A stretch of DNA of 64,000 bases from the NCBI GenBank assembly GCA_039619475.1, contig CM077116.1, positions 25,741,191-25,805,190 on the forward strand, in the 5' to 3' direction. Position 1 is the stretch's first letter. Each line of letters starts with the position of its first letter. The translations under genes and the position numbers were made by a program. Under the pieces are notes generated by a model. That model was not told the DNA's origin, searched no databases, and saw nothing but the letters and a program-made list of their open reading frames with translations. This DNA is from Icerya purchasi. Lineage: Eukaryota > Arthropoda > Insecta > Hemiptera > Monophlebidae. Shown here one piece after another: positions 42,801 to 57,900 of this stretch.

Positions 42801-45800
42801 CTGAAATGACAGAGGTAACTTTTAATTTTTGAATTCCATAAATCGAAAAATTAACGCTCTACTTTAGTACGATATTTGGAAGTAGCGCGGTAGACTAGTA
42901 ATTAAAGTGCTCAGCTATCAAACGAAAGATCACGGGTTCGAGATAGCCTTAAAACTAAGTTGCTCTTAGATATATGCCTAATCTGAAATTGAACTGAACA
43001 CCAAAGAAATATGGAAAAGAATATTTTCCTCAGATTTATTGGGCTTTGTATATTATGAAAAGAAATATGTAATAATAATGTGTAGGCTATTTTTGAACAT
43101 GAAAAATAAAAATAATTCTATCAGACTTTAAACATTTTTTAATGTTGATATAATTAAAATAAAACTAATTAAAGGTTTAATTATCGTTAACTTCTTTATT
43201 AAACTTCGCCTTATAATTTTAATATAACATGACTAATTTCTATTTTGACGACTTCCATAGTTTGATAAATCTGTTTTTTGTTACTTAGTTGAAATTATGC
43301 CTTTAATTTTAATACCGCATCTAGTTCTGTCTTTGGAAAAATGTACATCATTTCAATCTCTCTGCCTCTGGTTATAAGAAATAAATCTTCCATCTTCAAT
43401 GTCTCAATCGATTATCGAATGTTTCTCAGCTATGATAATTTTCTTTATCAAATTTTTGATTGTTTTTTTATTTGATTATATTATAAATAGTGCAGTTGAT
43501 TGATGTAAACCAATTTTACTTAATTTAAATTTTTTTGGAAAAAGGTATTATTTACATAATGATATGTGTTACATTTTACTTTTGAAATCTTTAATCGATT
43601 TTTCTAAAGTAAGTTAATCTTTATAGGAGTTTAGTAACTTAATCATGTGTGTCAGGATTTCTGGTTACCAAAATACGTACTATGTTTCCTTCAACCGTCT
43701 TCCACTGCTAACATTAATGGTATTCCATCGTTGTCTGAAACATTTTCTTATCACTTTTAATCGATCACTTCATGGAGTAAAAAAAAAGTGGAGTACTTTT
43801 TATCATCACTACGATATCACGAATTTTACGGATATATCTTGTCCTTTAATATTTCTTTTCTTCACCGATGTAATGAATTACAAGTGCTACAGCAGCAGAA
43901 CCGAAGCAGTAAAAATAAATCTAGTCAACTATTTTTTAATTTCATCTATATATTTCGTTAAAATAATCAGTAATATTTAACAAATGTTCGTGCATCTAGA
44001 TTTCACTTGCCTGATAGCATAAAGTGAAAATCAAAATAATTGTACCTTTTTAATTGAATTAGAATAATCGCTTTCGATTCCACTTTATTTTTCTTTGAAA
44101 AAAACCGGAAAAACGTGAGATGTAGAACTCATATTTGGTTTTACAAAATTCCGAAAGATGAGATTACTTACCAGTCAGAATCGACTGTTCAAAACTGTAT
44201 TTTCTGTTTCAATTATTTCAGTTATATCCACTTCATAAAAAAAGTATCAATAGAAAAGGAGGGAAAGAAAAATCCTTTTAGTGTAGAGTGATCGAGTTGG
44301 TAAATGAATAAGCTTTTTTTTTTTAAAAAAAAGCTGAAAATAAAATATCGAAAAATCTTACTCAAATAATACAGCCATCTTTTTAAGTACATTGCAGTTC
44401 TTAACCGTCTATCGATGTTTTAACCAATAGAAATCTCTAAGAAATTAGTACGTTATAATTCCTTTGATATTTTGCATAATTCGATTTAAACAAATTATAT
44501 TTTTAAATATTTCTCATTTTATAGAGGTTAAAATACCTCATTATTATCTAATTTCGATAGTATTAATTAAGAATAGCCTAGTTGCTAGAGCGCTTGACTT
44601 CCGATATGGCGGTCACGGGTTCGATCCCGAGCGACGACGAACTTATTACAAGAATTAAATAAATAAATAATCGCTAATAGTCACGTGGAAGGCAATGGCA
44701 AACCACCACGTACAACATCATATGCGCGCTAGGTCAGTACACAGCAGACCCACACCGGACTGCACTTGTAGCGCGATAACAAGCGGCTACAATCAGTTCC
44801 GAATGTAGTCTTCTTACGTGTGTATACCTGCGTTGCATATTACAATTGCCTGGTACACAACCTATATCTGTACAGCTAAATGTACGAATAGGTTGCGCCA
44901 ACGCGCTATGTAGCGTACGGCACCTGAGATGATGATTAATTAAGAATAGAGGATTACATTTTCCCCGACTCTGCCGAGATTAAAAAGCTTTTTTTTATTT
45001 GGAGAAATTGAGTACTTCTTCTTCTTCTCGTGCCACCCGATTCGGGTATTGCTTAATCATCATGTATGGATTGGATTATCTGCTGAAATTGATTACGATC
45101 TTTTACTATTCTGACTAGATCTTCTGTTCTCTTAATTCCAGTCCATTTTTTTATATTATTTATCCGGGCGGTCTTTCTTCTTCCCGGATTTCTTTTCCCT
45201 TCTATCGTGCCCATTATTATTGTCTATAGTAGCTTGTATTTTTCACCTCTCATGAAGTGTCCAAAAAATTTTATCTTCCTTCTCATTAATATTCGGTCAA
45301 TTCCCATTAGTTCCAGTACTTTCTCATTTTTTAACTTTTTCGTCCACGGTATTTTCCACATTCTTCTGTAGCACCACATCTCGAATGATGATATACGCTT
45401 CCTCATATTTTCCTTTATGGTCCATGTCTCGCTTCCATACAGTAGCACTGACCACACGTAACATTGCAATATCTTGTTCTTGATCCTTAGACTTAACTTC
45501 CTATCGCAAAGGGTGTTTTTTAATTTCATAAATGTGTTTCTGGCCATCTCTATACAAGTACGTATTTCCATATCAGAATCATTACTTTGTGTTATCCAGC
45601 TACCTAAATACTTATATTTTTCCGTTCGTTCAATTTGTTCACTATTCAAAAATAATTTTTCATTTAGATTAGGCTGTCTTGCAACTACCATGAATTTTGT
45701 TTTTTTGGTATTTATACTGACTCCTTTTTTCTTGCTTTCTACTGCAACTATGTCTAGTAGACTTTGGAGGTCTGTTACATTTTCCGCCAGTAGTGCAATA

Positions 45801-48800
45801 TCGTCAGCAAAGCGAATCACTGAAATTCTTTCGCCTACAATTTTTATCCCTTCACTACGTCCATCTAAAGCTTGGACAAAAATTGCCTCAGAATACAGAT
45901 TGAATAGTACCGGCGACAGTACACATCCTTGCCTAACTTCTCGTTTTATTGGTATTTGCTCTGTTTAATATTCTTGCATGTTGTTTTTCATAAAGCGTTT
46001 GTATAATCTTAATATCCGACTGGTAGATATCTATATCTTTTAATGTTTTTATTAATTCCGTGTGCCGTACTTTGTCGAAAGCTTTGTAATAGTCTATAAA
46101 ACAAATGTATACTGATTTTCCGAATTCCAGTTGTCTTTGGATTAATGTTTTCATACAAAATAACGCTTCTCTTGTACCCATTCCGTTCGGAAACCAAACT
46201 GGTTTCATTTCATGTTTTCTTCACATATTTTAATTATGCGTCAATGAATTACGCGCAGAAATATTTTTAGAACGTGGCTCATTAGACTAATTAATCTGTA
46301 TTCATCACATCTATATACATTTGTTGTTTTTGGTATGGTAATGAATCTTGATTCTAGCCAATCTTCCGGTATTTTCCCATTTTTATAGGTTACATTGAAG
46401 CTTGCTTGATTGCCATCTCCACCTCAGATTCCAAGATTGGAAACGTATCCCCTTCTTCCTGTGGCATCCTTTCTTCTTGATCATCAAACAGCGTTTTCAC
46501 ATACTGCTCCCATATTTTCACCTTTTTATCAGTATCCGTTATTATATCTCCGTTCTCCGTCATTAGCACGCCATATCAAATAAAATATTTGCTACGAAAA
46601 ATTCAATGTTTCGAAGAAGATAAAAAAAAAAGTGGTTGAAGTAAAAATTAGCTATCGTAAAGAAATCCGTTTTCGTTAAATTGACTGATATAGGATACCT
46701 TTTTCGTTTATAAAAAAAAAAAAAGTAAAAACAGTGAAACAGTTAAAATCATAGTCGGAATTACCGACACTGAGATTTAGTTTATATAATTTTTCACCAA
46801 AATTAATAAAAACAAGGTCAGTCAAGCCTGATGTTTCAAACGCTGAGAGTTGCCTATGCTAAACTAACGATAACCATGATTTACATTTACATAATACTAG
46901 ATTCAAAAAAAGTATTTTTAATTTTAAAGTTGCAATATATTGTAGATATCTTTCACGCAGCGTTCCGTTAATGTATATATTTATGAGTGCTTAAAAAATG
47001 TTCGTGCCATTATTCCTTTTTCCGAAATTTTTTAAAACGTAGGAAGCTTCATTGAGCAATCAAAGTTGGTTTCACAACCTTCAAATTTGTTATTTTATTA
47101 AATTATAGTGAAAAAAAGATACATCTGATATTGTTATGTGATGAGGTTGATTTCTGTTAAGAATAAAATTTAAAACTATATAATATAAGGAACTTATCAT
47201 CAAATAAACTTGCTAAATACGAATTAAAGAGAACGGTTAGATAACGAATGTGAATTAGAACCAGTTTTTTCGAATTTTTAACTGTAACGCATTATTCTTA
47301 TTTTTAAGAACACAGAATACCAAAGAGATGTACGCACATATTCTTATATAGTTAGTAAATAATTATAGGAAATATTTGCCCTCACACTCGAATGGACATC
47401 CATAAAAATAACTTTTTTCTTACATAAACATTATAAAATTAAATTGTAGGAAAATATTATAATTTCAGATTTCTAATCACTCGCTAGCAAAAAACTTTTG
47501 TCCCGCACTGTTACCACATTCAACTTTTCTACCGCTAAACGATCCTTATTTGAAGGTAGGGATAATTTAGGATGTTGCTGTAATCAAGCTTTCATAATAT
47601 ATTCTTTATTAGTTTTAAATCTGTTATTATGTGGTTTTACTTTTTTTCATATCATCTTTAACGGTTTTTCATTGATTTCATCTACTTGCTTCTTAATGTA
47701 ATTACAGAGTAACTGTTTGTTGATATCATTTTCTTGTAAAGGTCTCTATGATTATGTTTGTTTGACACTTTAGATACAACTGCACCATCGTCAAGTGTGT
47801 ATTGCTAAGCTTTACATGATTTTTTCGTGCGCCTTACGACGATGTCATTAATTAAATAATATATTTTATTAAATTAAAACTGCACATGTAAGTGCGGATT
47901 AAAAAAAATAAGGTATAAATCAATGCTAATTCATAAATAATATTTTTATTAAATTAATGGAAGTATTTTAAAATTTTCGTTCAGATTATTTATTTCTATT
48001 TTCTTTCTATAATTTTGCAAAACTAGTTCAATATTTCATGTGTGTAGCGTGAAAATTACATAGTCATAAGTATATACGGAAATAATGTATATAATAAATT
48101 AAAGAAGAAATTTAATTAATATATTTATAATATAGATTAAAAACGGCACAAAATTAATAGGAACACGAGTAATAAAGGAGCTAGAAAAATAGATAGATAA
48201 AAAAGAAAGTAAACCATAAAAAGGAAATGTATATAAAAGACGAAGATCTCTTAAAAATAAATACAAATATTCGTGAGTACTAAGAAATATGTTTTTAGAT
48301 ATTCTGATGTAGAATTTTTGTTTTTTCGTTTGTGCAAATTATTAATTTAGCTTTCAAATAGGTTATCTTGTCATATAATAAGTAAAAACACACCAATATA
48401 TACAGTTAATTAAACTTTATTTACCCCGACGCGTTTCGAAGACAACTCTTCATGATCGCAGGAGTTATTATGAGATATAAATTAACAAAGACAATGACTG
48501 AATATAAATAACGGGTTTCAATCATTGTCTTTGTTCATTTACATCTTTTTAGAACTCCTGTGATCATGAAACTTTGTCTTTGAAACGCGTCGAGATAAAT
48601 AAATATTAATTAACTGTATTATATTAGTGTGTTTTTACTTATTATATATTAAATTAAACAATGCGTGACAAAAACCTATATAACAAGGTTATCTTATATA
48701 AATAAAAAATTAAATGCTGTTCGTTGGTAAGCGCACGTCCGGACCGATTTAGCTAATTTTTTTTTTTTTTTAATGTTCGTAATAGTCTGAATAAGGTTTT

Positions 48801-51800
48801 TAGGGAAAGAAAAATTAGAAAAGTTGCCCGGAAAATTGTAAAATTCGGGAAAAACTGAAAGTGCTTTTTTCTATGAGACTTTTGTATGAAGACCACAGCT
48901 CAAGATTGGAACGATGGATATGCGAAATTCTTTTTGTTTTATTCGTTGTGGTCCTGGAACGTTTTTCGGGGGGGGGGGGGGGGGGGATTCGAGACAATTA
49001 CAAAGGAAAGCCGGAAAATTCGGACAAACTGCAAAAATCATAATTTTCGTATGCACTCTCGATCTTAACTGACGATAGGAACGACGCGTTTGGTTGATTC
49101 TTTTTTATTTTGTTTGTTATTGTCCCGGGATGGAAATAACTCGACTGAATATTTTCAGCTGAACAAAAAAAATCTAAAATATATGGAGAAAAATCTGAAA
49201 AAACGTATTCCAGCCTAAACTAAAATAAAATTAGATTTGTTTTTACCTCTGTATTGTTTCGCAATCTGTCCATCAAAATGTGGTTATTTTATTTCTATTC
49301 AAATTTATTTCGCTACACGCGCAAATGTAGTTTGACAGCTGATTATCAAATTGTGAATCAAGCCAATCAGTTATGGTGTTCTCAGACTTCAAGGTTTTGT
49401 TCAAATTTTTATTAAAGCTTTAACAAAAACTTGAAAGGAAACATACTCGTGAGTAAAATATCAACCCAGATTTTAAAACCAAATATTTTGGTTTTTAAGA
49501 TTTTTCGTTTTCCTTTTAAATCAGGGTTGTTTTTTTCCAAAAATGTCGTGTATCATAAAACATTGCAATGAACGAAATGGTGATGTCAGAGTAAAAACAA
49601 ATCGAATAAAAGCATTTCTTTGTTTTGATTGTTTTCTTGTGAACATCAATCTTGCAATCTAAATCGAAATGAAAATAAAAACCCCTTGGGATTCATTGTG
49701 ATTTCAAATTTAATGGAAAAAAATAAATCAGATGGTTGACATGAAATTCTGACTTAATTTAATTGTGACTTACATTTTGTAACAAAACCGTTTGGGTCCA
49801 AGTCGATCATATTCCAGGCGCACCAAACATTTCCACCATTTCAGCAGTGTACTGCCGATAGAATTCATCTCTCATGTAAAATTTCCCGTTGTACTCCTCT
49901 TCAAATTAAATATCCATGACCATAATTATTAATAGATACAATGGTCACTCACAAATACGTTTTTTTTTTTTCATGTTTACTTTGTTTTTACGCATTTCCG
50001 AAAGCTTTTCACAATTGTTGGGTCAGTTAGTATTTAATAGTTCTTCTTCTTCTTCTTCTTCTTCTTCTTGTGCCCTGCTTACAATTATCTGTTTCTTGCT
50101 TTTCTCACTAACTTCAAAATTTTCGATTCCAGTCCATTCTTTGATGTTCGTAATCCATCCAAATTTCTTCCTCATTCTCGGTCGTTTTCCTTCAATTCTT
50201 CCTTGAAGTATGACTTGTATAGAATGTGCTACTTTCTTCCTCGTATTACATAACAAAAGTACGTATGCTATTGTCCTCTTCTGTATGTTATTCTATAGTT
50301 CTCTTTAAAATTTCGCTCTCTATTATACTTCTGCATTTGATAATTTATTTATCCATGATATTTTCAAGAGTCGTCTTAAGAACCACATATTGATTGCTTT
50401 AAGTCGATTGGCTGAAAGTTTCTTTATGGACCATGATTCTACGCCGCACAAAAGCACTGCCCAGTCGTAACATTTAACAACTCTCTGTCTTACAGGAAAA
50501 GGAAACTTTAACTGTAATATGGCTTAATTTTGTGAAGAAGTCCTTTGCTATTCTGTAGCGAATTTTTATTTCTTCATCTCAGTCCAGGTTTTATCACTAA
50601 GCCCAAATGCTCTAAAGATGAGCTTTGCCCGAGATAAGTATAATATATTTTATATTTATTTAGTTCGCGATTGGTTACTAATACACGTTTTTATTTAATA
50701 GTTTCTAACAAACATATATGAACTTTAATAATAATTTTAATTGAAATATGGTTCCCACGAAATAGCAAAAATTTCATTGATATTATAATACGCCCATGAA
50801 AGAATTACTTTCCCAGATTTTACAATTTACGGCGTTCTGAGGACGAAAATTTCACGTTGAACATTGGCTACATATTTCTTTTTTCAAATCTTCCTTTTAC
50901 ATACATATTGAAGGTGAATTTTTTTAAAGATTGATAGCCGAACTACCAAAATAACTTTTTTTTTTTTTTTTTTTTTGACTAAAGTAAAAGCAAGAGGGAA
51001 GGATTAAATTAATTTTTTATCGTAAATGTTTTTATGTTATGAAAAATTTTTGGATTTTCGTTGTACATTTAAAATTTCACGTTAACGGTTACTGTATGGT
51101 GCGTTGTAAATTTTTGAGGGTGATTTTTTAGGTAGTTTTAAATTCCATATTCAGTATATTCTTGAAGTTTTTTTTTGCTTCCTATTTTCGACGTCCAGAA
51201 TAATTGGCTACTTCAAAATTATATGTTCTTATTTAACTGTTGCGGAATTATTAAGTTTTAATTTTTATACAGTTTCTAAATCGCCTTAATAGAATTATTA
51301 TTCGGTGCATTGCGCATGTATGATACGCTAAGCAATCTTACGCCGAAAACAGCGGTTTGTGATAAACTTGGAAATCACTGAAAGGGCGATTTTTATTCAT
51401 TCTTAATTACTTCACCGATTTCATAAAATTCGGCCATTTCTTTTAAAGGCGGTACGCAATTCCGGTTCTCAGCGAGCAAACCGTTTAAGGTTTGGTACGA
51501 AATTCCGGCGCTCGCTATATATACATAAACTAAAAATAAGCACGAAGACGCATTTAATGTAACCACAATCTCTTATACTGAAATCGAAATTTTAAATGAA
51601 CTTAACAAAATACATAGGTTGCCTCAAAAACACCAAGAGTAGCGGGTGGTAAAGCGTTCACAGAACTCAATACTACAGTTCCTGACTTCGCTACAAACGG
51701 TCGAATCTGTAGTGGGGTTTTTCGGGAAATTTTACATTACAGAGAAAAGCTATTCGAAATCACTATGGCAGGAATCATTTATACAAATTATTTAAAGAAA

Positions 51801-54800
51801 TTCAACATTGCGGTAATGTAATCTGGCTACATCCTGGACCTGGTTTTGTTCGACTGTTGGCTGTTTCCATTACTGAAAAATGCATTACGGGATCAAGTAT
51901 TTGAGTTGGACACAAATTCGAACGTTGTAAGACGTATATAAAGAGATAATAGTGAAATGAGAAAGAAGAATGCGTCGATGAGTTGAACCAAATGGTGCAT
52001 ATTTCGAAAAAGGCCGATAGCAATGGTGATTTTGAATGATTTTTTTTTTTCGTAAAACGGAACAGACGGACAATTTTATTTTTTTCCAAAGGCTTGTAAT
52101 GAAGCAAGAAGTTGTATCGAGCACGTCAAACGCTCTATCACTAGGTAACGGATTGTTTTACAAATTTACTTCATCAGTGAACCGATAAGTAGCTTTGTTC
52201 GTCGTATCGAAGCGACCTCTCAATACTTTTAGAGCGGCCTATGTACATATAAAAATATACAAAACAATAGAAACGGGGTAAAAAAATTAATTTTCTTGAT
52301 ATAGCATTAAAAAAAACAAAAAACTTGACATATATAGAAATCCAACAATAGATATAATAATCTATAAAATTTTAACCATTCTAACCAACATTAATACGCT
52401 TATTTCATACACGCTGCACATCGATTAATGAATTGATCTTTACATTTTAATAAAATTGAAATAAATACACCAAAGACAATCGCCACTAATAACGATATAG
52501 CATGAAAATATCCCTAATCCCCGTATGATATTATACAAAATTAAACAAACGTCGAAGTACAAAAACAATGCTCCATCAAATAATAACAAAAAATGGATCA
52601 CATTTCTTTTTCGTTAATGATAAAATATATAAATTTAGTAGCACATTTTAAAAAATTGGATTAAAAATAGAATTTAAAACAAATAATAATTTAAAAAATA
52701 AATCAAATAAATAGAAAAAGCTTCGTAAATCAAAAAAATATAAGGGCGCTTTTAAACTACTCAGATTAGGATCTTATATTGAATAAATCGATAGAAAATT
52801 CGCGAATAGATATAAAGATCCAATTAAAAGCTTAGCACTTATGCCAAACATTTAATTAAAAATAACCGTAAACCTAACTACGCAGTAGAAAACGGTAACG
52901 AGATTAAAAAATACAAATACCAAAACTATTAATGATGACAAATGTCAAATAACATCAATCATTTATTTAACATAAAATTATTTGAAACGTTATTTACAGT
53001 ATTAATCAACAAATTTATTCTATTTAGCGTTCGTTTTACCACTTTTCTTAATTATTCTCTACTTCATTATTTTATCATTATCATTTTTCTGATTATTATT
53101 GATAAATATTTTAACTAATTAATTGAATGTGTATAGCTCCCGCAGAATCGCGCAAAGCAATTTAACTCGTTATTGAGTATTTTTCTTGATCTTCCGTGCT
53201 TCTCTCATTTTTCCCCGTGGATTCTTTTGTTCCCTTCTGTTCATTTTGTCCTTATTTTCTTCTGGGTTTTGTTTTTTATCACTACGTTCCATTATTATAT
53301 TTTGTTTTTATACGTGTTTGTGTCTTAAATTTCTGTCACGCCTATATGTGCCTTCTGTAAATTAAAATCCTAACTTGTTTGCTTTATGGTGTTGTTGACT
53401 TAACCCTTTTTTTTATGAAAATAAAAATTTTATTAGGAAGTTGTTGATGGGACTTAACTAATGTTTTTTTAAATACCCCTCGGTTGTTGAATATCTCCTC
53501 CACGTAATTATCCACCATGATTTTTTTATAAATGTTATATGTCACACCGTGTGCTCTCTTTATTTATATTTTGTGGTCGAGTCTTCCGTGCGGTATTTTT
53601 TTTTCGTCTGTAGGTTTAAGAATTTCACTTAAATATTTAAATTATGCGAATTTATTTATCTATTCGTATTTTGTATTTAATTTACGAATGTCTAATTTTG
53701 CGAATAAAAATTTTTGTCTTACGAAAAAGTACCTGTTGTAGGCCCATTCTCTCGGTACATTCTTTAAAGTTGGTTGCTATTGTTTCATTGTCTACGAATA
53801 TGGCTACGTCGCCTGCGGAAATTAGGCAAGAAATTTTTTGTTGATCTTCAAGTTGTCTTGATTGCATTAATTCCCTTTCTATTCATAAATTGCTATCTTT
53901 TTATTTTTCTTTCCACGGCCTTTTTCATTAGTTTTTATTGATTTTTTCGTTTTTTATGCCTGATTCCTATTAGCTGTCTTCATTATTTTTATATATGTAC
54001 TATCGCATTCCTGCTTTCTAAGTATCATTGCAATTTAGGGCTCCTTAAAATTCAGACAGCGTAGTGTATACTACGTTATTCGTCTTTACTTAGTATTTTA
54101 GTATTATCTTTTCTAGTTAAGTATGGAATATACTCGTATGTCTGAAAAAACGTTACTATCATATTTTATTTAATATCTAATTTGTGCGGTCTATAATATT
54201 ATATTTCTGTCATGCTGTTCAATGTACATACAAACGAATATATTATTTATTGGTTAGTTTTTTTATGTATTATGTTATAAACTGTAACTATATATAACAA
54301 ACTTTTTACTCTTCGTAATAATAATTATCAATAAAACAATTTTTTTTTTTTTTTGTAATAGTAAATGAAGTGTGTAAGTCTAACAGTATTTTTTACGCTA
54401 CATTTAAAAAGTGTAAAACCATATTTTTTCTATTACATAAGGATTTTGTGTGAAGCGATTCGAGTATTTAATATATTTCGGTTACTGTAAATAATGTAGT
54501 AAAATATTTTCTCATCTAAAACGATAGATAAATCAGTTTTTCTGTCTCCTTTTTGTATTATATTCTGAGTGAAAAACTCCTCTTTTAGAAATCCAATAAA
54601 AACTTATGCAGGCTTACCGTCAAAATATCTTGACCGAATCGCTTCTTTCTTATTACTGCTAACTACTTTCATTTTTCTAAAAAAGATTTCAGCTGAAAGT
54701 GCAAAAAATAGATTTTCAAAGACTTACTGCTATAAGATTGTACGATTTTGAAATGATCATTTCTTGTTTATTTTTGTGATTTTAGGCCTTATAATTCCTA

Positions 54801-54913
54801 AAAAAAAAATGATATGAATTGTAGTTTCGCGGATTTTTAAAGTTAGTTTAATTGATTACCAGAGTGTTCGTAAATTCTCCTTTCTATTATCCTATATAAC
54901 GGGAAGTATTTTT

Positions 54914-54949
<36 letters not shown>

Positions 54950-57900
54950 AACGATACTATATTATTATTTTTATTGAAAAATGTTCTCTTTAGTTACTCC
55001 TTTCTTGCTTAGTTGTTAGGTTGGTCTCTGCTATTCCGCTTATAAAATAAAAATGTTTAACGTATATGTTTGTGCATCCAGGCTATTATCTCACAATAGA
55101 AAAGCAATACTGAAATGTATTAGCTATGGTAACGTTTTTGGGCCCAACTCATCATCAGCTAAAAATAATATAAAAAATAGAGTAAAAAGGGAAATTCACA
55201 TGAAATTTTAAAACAGAAAATGAAGCGAAAGAAATAAAAAAATAATTACACTCGCCAAACGTTCCATACTTTTATATATTTCATTCGTTTGGAAGTTTAG
55301 TCAAGTGGCAAAAATGAAAATTTATTTTCGGCTCAGAAATCACAGCTTTCATACCGACTTCTGAGGAATGAAAAATATCAAACCGCTATTTTGAGTTCGT
55401 GGCCGAAAACGGAGACAGTTTTTAATTGTTAAATGACTCGAGTTCTGGAACTGGCAGAAATTCAAGCAAAACAAAAAAATTATAACTCATTAGCACCTTA
55501 CCAGTTAGATAACGTGAGCTACTGTTGTACTAATATAATTGAATGTAAAAACTAGTTATCATAAACAAGAGAGCAGCAATACCAGAAGATAGGATTATTG
55601 TGAACCGGTTTTAATGGTATGCGCTACAATACGTAATGATAAGTAGGATGAAGCGATGTAACTAAGAGTAACTAAAAAAATTAGAAACTATTTCTGAGAA
55701 TAGTGAAAAAGTTACACCTAGAAAGTCTTTTTAATTACAAAATCTTTGTACACAATGTCATCAAATGTTCCTCATTATTGTCAGTAGACGCCGTACTCGT
55801 GTGCATAATATATAAGGTTATTTTCACGCCGCTTATGTGTGCAAATCAATTTTAATATAATATAATCATCAAAAAAGAAGGAAAAAGTTGTAAATTTTTC
55901 TAACTCAGCGAATATTGTTTATAGCAGGGGGGATGATATAGTTTCCGAAATGTACAGAAGCGCTATAAAAATAAATTTAAAAAATGTTTTATATCGGTGT
56001 TAGTTTCCAGATCTATTTGGTAAATTTAATTATAATGACGGTAAGTTATGTTATTACTTTGCATTCATTGATGGCGGTTAATTTTTAAGAAATGTTAAAA
56101 TTCGTGGAAAAGAGGTTAAAGTAAGAAAATTACGGTAAACAAGTTTTTGTACCGGTTTACTGGTTTTGATATTGTTAGGATTCTCGGAACGGTGAAATTA
56201 ACTTTTGAAAGAGAGAAAGGGGAAAAAAAGAAGAAAAAAAGGTTGCCAAAAACCTACTTTACACTATCGAGTGTAATATAAGAGGACTTTTTTCCTATAC
56301 AATAAGTTAGCGTCAGGTATATTAACTCTGTTCTATTCATCGGTTATCTACCTGTTATTTTTCAATGTGTTGTGTTAGTGAACAGCAATATGGTGATAGC
56401 CCAGAACAGCAATGTTTATTATTTGACCGAAAACGGTTTGAACGTGTCCATATAAAAAGTTAATGTGTTTTAAGAGACATTATAATTGTGATTCAGAAAT
56501 TCTGTACAAAAACGCTTTACCTTATAAAATCAGCTCTAAAAAATAAAACATAATGAATATATGTATATCGGAAAATTTTCTAATACTCTTCTGATTCTAC
56601 TAAAAAACGTCTTCGGTTTGAACAGGTAAAAATGCAACAACAGCTCTCCATTCGACTTTAACTGCCCTCGATGTTTATTCTTTTTTTTTTTTTTTTTGTC
56701 GAGGGAGCTCGTCAACCGATGGCACTACCCAGCATCGTATTTCCTATTTCTTAAACAGGGCTCTCGTATCTGATACTGATTGCCGTTTCGTTTTCCAAAC
56801 AAATTTAAAAAAAATTTAATTATTGAATGAAAAAATACTAATCATTTCGTTTTAATTTGTTAGTTCTTGAATTCATGTAATAAGAAAAAGTTTTAGTTTT
56901 TCAATTAAATTAATCTACTCTTCCGCGTAAAATTTGTTTCTTTTAATAACGTAAAAATATAAATTATATCAGTACTAGCAAAACCTTAAAAAATAAATTA
57001 TTTTATTTACGTAGAATAAGCCTTTACTTTTTACTTCTATCTTTTTTTAACTTATAAATAATGTAAACATTACTGCGAAAAAAATAGAGTAAAAAAAAGG
57101 CAGGTAATTTTAAATCCTCACCAAATTGACATTTCTTCGCATCAAGAAATTTTATCAGTTTTATTATAAAGAATAGAATAAAAGTTTAGCGTTAAATGCC
57201 CGAATAAAATAATTATATAAATCATAAAAGGACAGCGGGTCAACCGGCTAAAAAAAATGCACATATAAAAGTTTTCAATTTTTCTTTTTACAAAAAAGAA
57301 AAAGAAACACCGTAATCGTATTGATCAGCCTTGAAATATGTAAAGTAGAAAAATATTGCTAATTATGGTGTATGAAAATAATAATTAGTAAAACAGTTGC
57401 AAATATATACATAGGCGTCGCCGATGGGCGACAGGGGACCCCTGCCGCCCCTGGATTCTTGAAACTTTAAAAAGTCTATGATGAGTATTCATAGGCGCGT
57501 AATCATGGACAATTTGGAAGACTGTTATAATAAAGTAGTAGAACAATTTGCCAGAAACTCACGAAAATTATGTTTTGATTAAGATTTTATTCTTGTTTAA
57601 TAAAATATTAAGCCTTTACAAATTATAAATTTTATTTTTCCTATAACTCATATTTGCCCCCCCCCGGCTCATCGGCTAGCGACGCCTTTGAATATGCATA
57701 TATATGTTTATATGTTTTATAAAAAGTAACAGTATTAGAATAATACTTATAAACGAATTACCGAATACACTATGGAAAATATAGGAAAAAAAATACTGAA
57801 CCTATTTAAATTTCCCGAAATGTAATGTAACTGTTCATTAAACAACAATCGGTGGACAAAAGTTTTACGGCATTAAGAATATTGGTCAACGTGTTAAAAC

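Noticed and set aside
44577..44650. A tRNA gene
   Set aside because: A and B boxes are present but the sequence does not close an acceptor stem and is part of a longer SINE with target duplications.
45474..45968. Long + strand frame opposite the RTE LINE
   Set aside because: Shadow of the reverse transcriptase on the - strand; the motifs are only on the - strand.
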